A DNA stretch of 35,900 nt from Acidimicrobiaceae bacterium (GTDB taxonomy: Bacteria; Actinomycetota; Acidimicrobiia; Acidimicrobiales; MedAcidi-G1). The notes beneath the pieces are model-generated. The model had not been told where the DNA came from and made no database searches. It saw only the letters and a list, made by a program, of their open reading frames with translations. The translations under genes were made by a program, and so were the position numbers. The stretch is taken from the NCBI GenBank assembly GCA_002726315.1, contig PBSS01000006.1:6025-41924 (forward strand). Reading direction: 5' to 3'. Shown one piece after another: positions 29,919-35,900 of this stretch. Each line of letters starts with the position of its first letter. Position 1 is the first letter of the stretch.

Positions 29919-32363
29919 TCAGGCTCTAAGCCGCTCGTTAGCCGGGTCGTAGGCCGGGCCATCCAGCACGGTCGCTATGCGGCGTTCGCCCAGCAGTCCG
30001 ATCTCGAAAGTCGAGCCGGGCTCTTGGAACGCCGGATCGACATAGGCGAAGCAGAGTGACCTCTCTACGGTGTGCCCCCAAGCTCCACTGGTGGTGATTC
30101 CCATGATGGTGTCGGTTCCCGCCTCGTAGACAGGCTCATTGCCCCGGCAGTCGGAGTCAGTGGAATCGACTTCGCAGTAGACGATTACCATGGTTAGGCC
30201 GGTATTGTCATCGCCGGCCAGTTCCCGTCGGGCCACGACAGCTTGACTCCCCAGGAACTCACGGTCGAGGGTCACGAAGCGACCCAAGTCTGCTTCGACG
30301 GGTGTGATCTCGGTGGTGAGTTCGTTACCCCAGGCCTTGTAGGCCTTCTCCAAGCGCATGGAGTTCATGGCGTAGGCGCCGAAGTGGACCATGCCGTGGG
30401 GAGCGCCGGCTTCAACAAGCGCCGCGTAGAGTTCGGGCATTCTGTCAATCGGATGGTGCAGTTCCCAGCCCAACTCCCCCACATAGGACAGCCTCAGGGC
30501 GATACAGGGCAGGCCGGCGACAGTGATCTCTTGGCCTGTTAGCCAGGGGAACGCGTCGTTCCCGAGGTCAGCGTCTGTCAGGCCAGCCAGCACCTCGCGT
30601 GCTCGAGGGCCACTCACGGCCAGTAGACCCAGGCTGGTGGTTACGTCCGTGACAGTCGCCTGTTCTCCGGGATGGATGTGCTGCACGAGCCAATCAAGGT
30701 CGTGGGACTCGCCCGAGATCGACGAGTTCAGGTAGAAGCGATCGTCGGCCAGTTTGGTAATGGTCATTTCGCACTCGATGCCACCGAGGTCGGTGAGCAT
30801 GTGTACGAGGCGGGTACCGCCCTGTCGGATAGGCAACCGATTGGCCGACAATCGGTCTAGCAGGGCGCCTGCATTGGGACCGGTGACCTCGAACTTGGCG
30901 AATGCTGTGAGGTCTGCCAGCCCCACGTGCTCCCGGACCCCGCGACATTCGTCGCCCACGGCCTCGAAGGCATTGGAGCGTCGCCACGAGTAGTCCTCGA
31001 CAGGGCCGTAGTAGCTGACCCTCTCCCAGCCCCAGACGTCCTGCCACTGGGCACCACAGGCCTCGAGTTCTGCCCAAACCGGTGTCTTCCCAAGGGGCCG
31101 GCCGGCAGAGCGGTGTTCGCCCGGCATGCGAACCTGGTACATCTCGTGGTACTCGTCTGTTGACTTGTCGATCGTGTAATCAAGGGTCGCCCATGGTCCG
31201 AAGCGGCGTGGGTCCATCTCGCGGACATTCACCTCGGTTTGACCGTGCACCATCCACTGGGCCAGGTACCTTCCGTCGCCTGGCCCCTGAGCTACGCCTA
31301 TGGACGAGCCGACGCACATCCAGTAATTGCGCAAACCCGGTGCAGGGCCCATGAGATATCCACCATCGGGGGTGTGGGTGATGGGGCCACTGATCACCTT
31401 CTTGATGCCGGCATCGCCGAACACGGGTATCCGCTGGGCAGCCAGTTCCAGCCACGGTGCTAGGACCTCGACATTGGGTGGGGTGAGGTGGAAGTGGAGG
31501 TCCCAGTCGACGCCGTCGACTCCGTAGGTGCGAGCGCCAGCCCGTTCGTAGGGGCCAACAAGGAGGCTGTCGATCTCGCGCCGGTAGTAGCACGATGCCC
31601 GGGGGTCGCGTAAGACCGGTGGTTCGAAGCCCAGTTCGACCATCTCGGGGAGTGTTTCGGTTATGAGGTATTGGTGGATCATCGAGACGATCGGGACCTC
31701 TATGCCAGCCATGGCTGCGACCTGGGGGCCGTAGTGGCCGGCGGCATTCACGACGTGGTCGGCAACCACCCGACCCTGCTCACCGTCGTGTTCAGTGATG
31801 ATCTCCCAGCGTCCGTCAGGAAGCTGGTTCATGTCGGTCACAAGCGTGTGGCGGGCGATCTCACAACCCAGTTGGCGGGCCCCGACGGCCATGGCATTGG
31901 TGGCGCTTGTAGGGTCGGCCCAGCCATCGTCGGGGGTCCAAAGCCCGAAGATGACGTCTGAGAGGTCGTCGACCAGGGGCTGGTGTTCTCGGATCTCGGA
32001 GTGTCCGATGAGATGTGCCTCTACTCCGATTGAGTCGAGCATCCCCTTGACGTATTGAAACCAGTCAGCCTCATCCGGGTTGGTGGCTAGGCGGATAGAA
32101 CCACAGGAGTGCCAGCCCGTGGACATTCCGGTCTCAGCCTCAAGTTGCTGGTAGAGCTTGACCCCGTGATCGTGGACCTTGGCCATGTTGAGGCTGCCGA
32201 TGAAGTTTGTGACAAGGCCAGCTGCATGCCAAGTGGAGCCGGAACTGAGCTCACCCTTTTCTATCAGGAGAGTGTCGGCCCAGCCCTCGTGAGCTAGGTG
32301 GTAGAGGAGGCCGACGCCGAGGGCCCCACCACCCACGATCACACACTGTGTCTCATCACGCAT
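29919..32363 (-). CDS. Dimethylglycine/sarcosine dehydrogenase-like flavoprotein with GcvT domain
   Basis: The protein is 814 residues. The N-terminal DAO-type FAD domain begins VIVGGGALGVGLLYHLAHEG and contains GSTWHAAG, whose histidine H46 corresponds to the one that binds FAD covalently in mitochondrial dimethylglycine and sarcosine dehydrogenases. From about residue 430 there is a GcvT-like domain that binds tetrahydrofolate and collects the released methyl as methylene-THF. It should oxidatively demethylate an N-methylated amino acid in the cytoplasm. A TAGGAGGTGG sequence before the ATG is a very strong ribosome site. It leads a minus-strand run with the MttB-family gene and diverges from the first SDR gene. 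Confidence 0.9.
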   Translation of the reverse strand: MRDETQCVIVGGGALGVGLLYHLAHEGWADTLLIEKGELSSGSTWHAAGLVTNFIGSLNMAKVHDHGVKLYQQLEAETGMSTGWHSCGSIRLATNPDEADWFQYVKGMLDSIGVEAHLIGHSEIREHQPLVDDLSDVIFGLWTPDDGWADPTSATNAMAVGARQLGCEIARHTLVTDMNQLPDGRWEIITEHDGEQGRVVADHVVNAAGHYGPQVAAMAGIEVPIVSMIHQYLITETLPEMVELGFEPPVLRDPRASCYYRREIDSLLVGPYERAGARTYGVDGVDWDLHFHLTPPNVEVLAPWLELAAQRIPVFGDAGIKKVISGPITHTPDGGYLMGPAPGLRNYWMCVGSSIGVAQGPGDGRYLAQWMVHGQTEVNVREMDPRRFGPWATLDYTIDKSTDEYHEMYQVRMPGEHRSAGRPLGKTPVWAELEACGAQWQDVWGWERVSYYGPVEDYSWRRSNAFEAVGDECRGVREHVGLADLTAFAKFEVTGPNAGALLDRLSANRLPIRQGGTRLVHMLTDLGGIECEMTITKLADDRFYLNSSISGESHDLDWLVQHIHPGEQATVTDVTTSLGLLAVSGPRAREVLAGLTDADLGNDAFPWLTGQEITVAGLPCIALRLSYVGELGWELHHPIDRMPELYAALVEAGAPHGMVHFGAYAMNSMRLEKAYKAWGNELTTEITPVEADLGRFVTLDREFLGSQAVVARRELAGDDNTGLTMVIVYCEVDSTDSDCRGNEPVYEAGTDTIMGITTSGAWGHTVERSLCFAYVDPAFQEPGSTFEIGLLGERRIATVLDGPAYDPANERLRA

Positions 32364-32412
32364 CCGCCACCTCCTAATACTTCACAGGCGAGAAGTTACA
32401 CCCCGCTGGCCT

Positions 32413-32442
32413 TTGTTGTAGTTGTTGTGGGCGGTCTACGGT
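32413..32442 (+). promoter_or_regulatory. Promoter of the SDR-SDR-MBL unit, leaderless type
   Basis: TTGTTG (32413-32418) and TACGGT (32437-32442) are separated by 18 bases; the -10 is seven bases before the ATG at 32450. This is one of the few leaderless-type sites here with a recognisable -35. Confidence 0.5.
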
Positions 32443-32449
32443 TGTCCCC

Positions 32450-33202
32450 ATGACCATCAGCGACTACCGGGCCGCACTGGTGACTGGTGCCTCGGCGGGC
32501 ATCGGGGAGGCCGTTGTTGCCGACCTGTGTGCAAGAGGCCTGACCGTTCACGCCGTGGCCCGACGGAAGGACAAGTTGAAGGCGCTAGGTGTGGCAACCG
32601 GATGCACCACCCATGTGATGGACGTGCAAGACACCACTGCCATGGATGACCTGTTCGGCTCCCTCGGGGTAGACGTGCTTGTCAACAACGCCGGTGTGGG
32701 TCGGGCGATTCAGTCACTTCCTGATGCCAACCCGGCCGACATTGACCAGACCATCGGGACCAACGTGACCGCGGCTCTGCATGCGGTTCGTGCTGTCCTT
32801 GGGCCGATGATCAAGCGAGGGCACGGACACATAGTCAACATCGGCTCTGTTGCAGGCCTGTACCCGCTTGGGTCAGGTGTCTACGGAGCGTCTAAGGGAG
32901 CAATCCACCTGATGTCCACCAACTTGCGCTTGGAGTTGGCGGGTACCGGTATACGGGTGACCGAGATCTGCCCCGGGCGGGTGCGCACCGAGTTCTACGA
33001 TGCCGCCATCGATGACCCTGACCTCCGGCACAGGTTCAAAGAGGCCGGCATCACCGAGATAACCAGTGAGGACGTCGCTGCTTCGATTGCCTATGCCTTG
33101 GATGCCCCCTGGTATGTGAATGTGGCCCGAGTGGAATTACAACCGATCGAACAAACCTTTGGGGGTGTCAACCTCGACCCCATGGAGGGACAGGGACAAT
33201 GA
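32450..33202 (+). CDS. Short-chain dehydrogenase/reductase (SDR)
   Basis: The protein is 250 residues and classical SDR in plan. The cofactor loop TGASAGIG starts at about residue 13, the NNAG motif is present, and the catalytic set includes the serine in NIGSVAG and the Y-x-x-x-K of YGASK. ARRKD after the second strand suggests NADP(H) rather than NAD(H). The later segment CPGRVRTEFYD is typical of YdfG/serine 3-dehydrogenase-like SDRs, so a hydroxy acid such as 3-hydroxypropanoate or serine is a possible substrate. It overlaps the next SDR gene by four bases (ATGA) and diverges from the dimethylglycine-dehydrogenase-like gene. Confidence 0.9.
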   Translation: MTISDYRAALVTGASAGIGEAVVADLCARGLTVHAVARRKDKLKALGVATGCTTHVMDVQDTTAMDDLFGSLGVDVLVNNAGVGRAIQSLPDANPADIDQTIGTNVTAALHAVRAVLGPMIKRGHGHIVNIGSVAGLYPLGSGVYGASKGAIHLMSTNLRLELAGTGIRVTEICPGRVRTEFYDAAIDDPDLRHRFKEAGITEITSEDVAASIAYALDAPWYVNVARVELQPIEQTFGGVNLDPMEGQGQ

Positions 33203-33954
33203 GTATCGAAATGCTCTCCGGGAAGGTCACTGTCGTCACCGGTGGCGCCTCGGGGATGGGTGCAGCCACAGTGTGGGCCTTCGTCAAAGCTGGTGCCATC
33301 GTCACTCTGGTCGACAGGGACGAGGCCGGTGCCTGCCTGGTAGCCGAAGAGACAGGTTCATCCGTCATTGTCGGCGATGTCAGCGATCCGGATTTCTGTA
33401 ACGGCACGGTCGACAGTGTTGTTGCGACACACGGCTGCATCGACGTCCTCGTCAACGCTGCGGGGGTGATCCATCGGGCCGATGCCCGGGACACAGTTGA
33501 CGAGGATTGGCGGAGGGTGATGTCGGTCAACGTGGATGGTGTCTTTTTCATGTCACGAGCGGCGGTCCGACACATGGTCCCCCGGGGGTCCGGATCAGTC
33601 GTCAACTTCGGTTCTATCTGGGGCGGGGTGGGTGCGGTCGGGGTGCTGGCCTACTCCGCCTCCAAGGGAGCGGTGCACCAGATCACGAGATCCATGGCCC
33701 TCGACCACGCTGACCACGGGGTCCGCATCAACGCTGTGGCACCCGGAGAGGTCGACACGCCGATGCTGGCCTCAGGGCACGAAGTTCCACCGACAGCAGC
33801 CGACCTAGAGAGGCTGGCCGAGGAGACTATTCCTGTGAAGCGTCTGGCCCATCCGGACGAGATCGCCCGGGTAGCCCTGTTCTTGGCTTCTGATGAGGCG
33901 AGCTACATGACCGGTGCGATCGTGCCAGTGGATGGCGGATATTCAGCCAGCTGA
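33199..33954 (+). CDS. Short-chain dehydrogenase/reductase (SDR), FabG-like
   Basis: The protein is 251 residues. It has TGGASGMG, then an acidic LVDRDE end of the second strand that favours NAD(H), NAAG, the serine of NFGSIWG and YSASK. The C-terminal RLAHPDEIARVALFLASDEA and PVDGGYSAS are characteristic of FabG-type SDRs. It probably oxidises a secondary alcohol in catabolism rather than serving fatty-acid synthesis. The ATG overlaps the stop of the first SDR gene, and sequence differences between the two argue against recent duplication. Confidence 0.9.
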   Translation: MSIEMLSGKVTVVTGGASGMGAATVWAFVKAGAIVTLVDRDEAGACLVAEETGSSVIVGDVSDPDFCNGTVDSVVATHGCIDVLVNAAGVIHRADARDTVDEDWRRVMSVNVDGVFFMSRAAVRHMVPRGSGSVVNFGSIWGGVGAVGVLAYSASKGAVHQITRSMALDHADHGVRINAVAPGEVDTPMLASGHEVPPTAADLERLAEETIPVKRLAHPDEIARVALFLASDEASYMTGAIVPVDGGYSAS

Positions 33955-33998
33955 CCGTTTCTTCTTCGATCGGCCAAGAAAAGAGGAGAGTGATTTTC

Positions 33999-34820
33999 GT
34001 GGATGTTGTGTTAACCGGAACGGGTTCGCCGCTGCCTGACCCCAATCGGGCCGGACCATCGACACTCGTAAGGGCGGGTAAAACCTGCATCCTCATCGAC
34101 GCAGGTCGTGGTGTCGTGATGCGTATGGCCGGAGCGGGACTATTTCCTAGTTTCTTGGCTGCTGTTCTCGTCACTCATCTCCACAGCGACCATATTTGTG
34201 CGTTGAATGATGTCATTACCACCCACTGGGTCATGTCCCAAGGCAGTGCCACACTGACGGTCTACGGACCAGCTGGGATTGCCCAGTTCGTCGAACGTCA
34301 AATGGCTGCGCTCGAGGCCGACATCGGTTACCGCATCGAACACCACGACCAGCTCACCGAGGGTCCAAAGGTCGATGTCATCGAGATCGAAGCAGGGGAC
34401 TCATTCCAGGTCAATGACATCACTGTCTCGACGGCTCCCACCCAGCACTCACCGGCGCGACCGACTATCGGCTTTCGTCTTGAGCACGAGGGCAGTGTTG
34501 CCGCGATCGTCGGTGACACGCTTCCCTGTGATGGGGTGGACACGCTGGCATCGAATGCTGACGTTTACGTCCAGACGGTTATTAGGCGAGACCTGGTCGA
34601 ACTTGTACCCATCGAGATGCTCCAGGACATCCTCGACTACCACTCGGGTGTCATCGAAGCGGCCCAGACTGGAGCCCGGGTGGGAGTCAAGCAGATTGTG
34701 TTCACCCACATGGTCCCGGCGCCGAGTCCAGACCAGTACTCGGAATGGGTCGCTCGTGCCGCCGAGCACTTCGATGGTGAGATCGTGCTCGGTGAAGACC
34801 TCACCACCATCACTATCTGA
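33999..34820 (+). CDS. Metallo-beta-lactamase-fold hydrolase (RNase Z/AtsA-like)
   Basis: The protein is 273 residues. The zinc motif VTHLHSDH is at about residues 58-65, with a further histidine in APTQHSP, the aspartate in IVGDTLPC and a late histidine in FTHMVP. The opening LTGTGSPLPDPNRAGPST is typical of the arylsulfatase-AtsA/RNase Z-like branch. It is more likely a small-molecule hydrolase than tRNase Z, because it sits with two SDR genes. The start GTG 33999 is chosen because AGAGGAG lies ten bases upstream; the in-frame GTG at 33990 abuts that sequence. It follows the second SDR by 44 bases. Confidence 0.85.
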   Translation: MDVVLTGTGSPLPDPNRAGPSTLVRAGKTCILIDAGRGVVMRMAGAGLFPSFLAAVLVTHLHSDHICALNDVITTHWVMSQGSATLTVYGPAGIAQFVERQMAALEADIGYRIEHHDQLTEGPKVDVIEIEAGDSFQVNDITVSTAPTQHSPARPTIGFRLEHEGSVAAIVGDTLPCDGVDTLASNADVYVQTVIRRDLVELVPIEMLQDILDYHSGVIEAAQTGARVGVKQIVFTHMVPAPSPDQYSEWVARAAEHFDGEIVLGEDLTTITI

Positions 34821-34934
34821 GTTCACTGTCCCAGAGTTTCTCGACAAGGCGGTGCATGCGGTCACCTTTGGTACTGCTGAAGCACTTTGTCGTAACGACG
34901 GGTCGACTCCAGGAAGTGGTCGTCGATGCGCCGG

Positions 34935-34940
34935 TATATT
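34935..34940 (+). promoter_or_regulatory. Leaderless-type -10 element for hutF
   Basis: TATATT, six bases before the hutF ATG, and the closest to the TATAAT consensus of all such sites here. A short inverted repeat GTCGTAACGAC lies about 40 bases further upstream and could be an operator. Confidence 0.55.
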
Positions 34941-34946
34941 CGGTTC

Positions 34947-35900
34947 ATGAACAGCTACTGGTGTGAGGCGGCATGGCTGGGCCGCGGGCAGGTGGAACCC
35001 GGCATCCTCATTGATACCGCGGATGGTTTCGTGTCCGCCGTTGTCGCCGGGGTGGCTGCGCCACCACCGGGTGCAAAACGGCTAACGGGCCTCACCCTGC
35101 CAGGCTTTGCCAATGCCCACAGCCATGCCTTCCACCGGGCCCTGCGGGGACGGACCCAGGCAGGGACCGGGACCTTCTGGACCTGGCGGGAGCAGATGTA
35201 TGAGGTGGCCCGTCGCCTGGATCCCGACGCCTGTTATGCCCTTGCGAGGGCCACCTACGGCGAGATGGCACTGTCCGGTGTGTCGGCCGTTGGGGAGTTT
35301 CACTACCTCCACCACCAGCCCGACGGCACACCGTATGTGAATCCGAACGCCATGGGTGAGGCGATCCTGGCAGCAGCAGCCGATGTGGGCATCAGGATCA
35401 CCCTGCTGGATTCCTGCTACCTGCACGGTGGCCTGTCGGCAGATGGGTATCTTCCGCTCGGGGAGGACCAGAGGCGTTTCGGGGACGGATCGGTTGATGG
35501 CTGGGTGCAGCGGGTCGAGGGATTGAGGTCGGGACTACTGGCACAGATAGGAGCGGCTGTGCACTCGGTCCGCGCCGTCGATCCGGCGGCGATCGCGGAG
35601 GTGGCGGCATGGGCTGAGGGCCGGGAGGCACCCCTGCACGTGCACCTCTCGGAGCAGCCGAGGGAGAACGAGCAGTGTGCTGCCAGCCACGGCTGCAGTC
35701 CCATCGGCCTATTGGCCGGGCTGGGTGTGTTAAGAGAAGGGCTCACGGCCGTGCATGGCACCCACCTGACACCGGCCGACGTGGGCCTGCTGGGTGCCGC
35801 CGGGGTCGGTGTCTGCATGTGTCCGACCACAGAGCGTGATCTGGCCGATGGCATCGGTCCTTCGGGGGCGTTGGCAGCCGCCGGTTCCCCACTCAGCCTG
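34947..35900 (+). CDS. hutF: Formimidoylglutamate deiminase HutF (C-terminus beyond window)
   Basis: The frame is open from ATG 34947 to the window end, giving 318 codons of an enzyme usually about 450 residues long. It belongs to the amidohydrolase superfamily: LPGFANAHSHAFHRAL with H58 and H60 is the first metal motif. FWTWREQMYEVARRLDP and GEFHYLHHQPDG are diagnostic for HutF, and LHVHLSEQ and MCPTTERDLADGIGP follow. It converts N-formimidoyl-glutamate to N-formyl-glutamate in the five-step histidine degradation route. The remaining metal ligands lie past the edge. The gene is much richer in GC than the one before it, and it has its own promoter, so it may start a hut operon that continues to the right. 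Confidence 0.93.
   Translation, partial: MNSYWCEAAWLGRGQVEPGILIDTADGFVSAVVAGVAAPPPGAKRLTGLTLPGFANAHSHAFHRALRGRTQAGTGTFWTWREQMYEVARRLDPDACYALARATYGEMALSGVSAVGEFHYLHHQPDGTPYVNPNAMGEAILAAAADVGIRITLLDSCYLHGGLSADGYLPLGEDQRRFGDGSVDGWVQRVEGLRSGLLAQIGAAVHSVRAVDPAAIAEVAAWAEGREAPLHVHLSEQPRENEQCAASHGCSPIGLLAGLGVLREGLTAVHGTHLTPADVGLLGAAGVGVCMCPTTERDLADGIGPSGALAAAGSPLSL

Noticed and set aside
1-35900. Mobile elements, CRISPR arrays, tRNA or rRNA genes
   Set aside because: No transposase, integrase, regularly spaced repeats or cloverleaf-like sequence was seen on either strand by reading; a tRNAscan or repeat search would settle it.

Overview
The window looks like chromosomal DNA of an actinobacterium, most likely class Acidimicrobiia or a near relative. 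Two WhiB-type iron-sulfur regulators, a DUF2342 zincin, a UPF0182 protein beside a membrane PDZ-Lon protease, a three-gene cytochrome-b558-type succinate dehydrogenase, and acyl-CoA/steroid-type enzymes (SCP2, MaoC hydratase 2, ACAD10-like phosphotransferase) all fit. There is no tRNA, rRNA, CRISPR array, insertion sequence or phage gene that I can see. No gap between genes exceeds about 200 bases.

Layout. 1-2591: a partial SCP2-like gene (minus) diverges from three genes: a free-standing PEP-enzyme phosphohistidine swivel domain, an unrecognised 368-aa protein and a CrtC/AttH-like protein. 2593-4826: a DUF368/PopT transporter with an overlapping hotdog thioesterase (minus), then an alpha/beta hydrolase (plus). 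4890-8443: sdhB, sdhA, sdhC (minus). 8568-10551: a MaoC hydratase (minus) diverges from an ACAD10-like phosphotransferase, preceded by a possible 10-aa leader peptide. 10713-11848: whiB, tatA and a small acidic protein, facing a second whiB. 12002-14679: a phosphate operon (Na/Pi symporter, PhoU, SurE) with a possible PHO-type box. 14759-17382: an MFS protein convergent with the DUF2342 zincin. 17495-19246: moaE, a small membrane protein and mreB. 19441-26021: HEAT protein, small membrane protein, PDZ-Lon protease, UPF0182, coiled-coil protein and a DUF3298 lipoprotein. 26033-32363: a minus-strand run of a dimethylglycine/sarcosine dehydrogenase-like flavoprotein, a non-pyrrolysine MttB-family methyltransferase, MgtC and a sulfatase, suggesting catabolism of N-methylated compounds. 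32450-35900: two SDRs, an MBL-fold hydrolase and a partial, GC-rich hutF.

The most striking overall signal is regulatory. Most genes that begin a transcription unit have a TANNNT hexamer 6 to 8 bases before the start codon, as expected for leaderless mRNAs, whereas operon-internal genes use Shine-Dalgarno sequences or stop/start overlaps. This pattern was also used to revise several start sites. The best candidate for an undescribed system is the swivel-domain cluster at 170-2591, followed by the compact moaE-membrane protein-mreB operon and the leader-peptide arrangement at 9494-9538.
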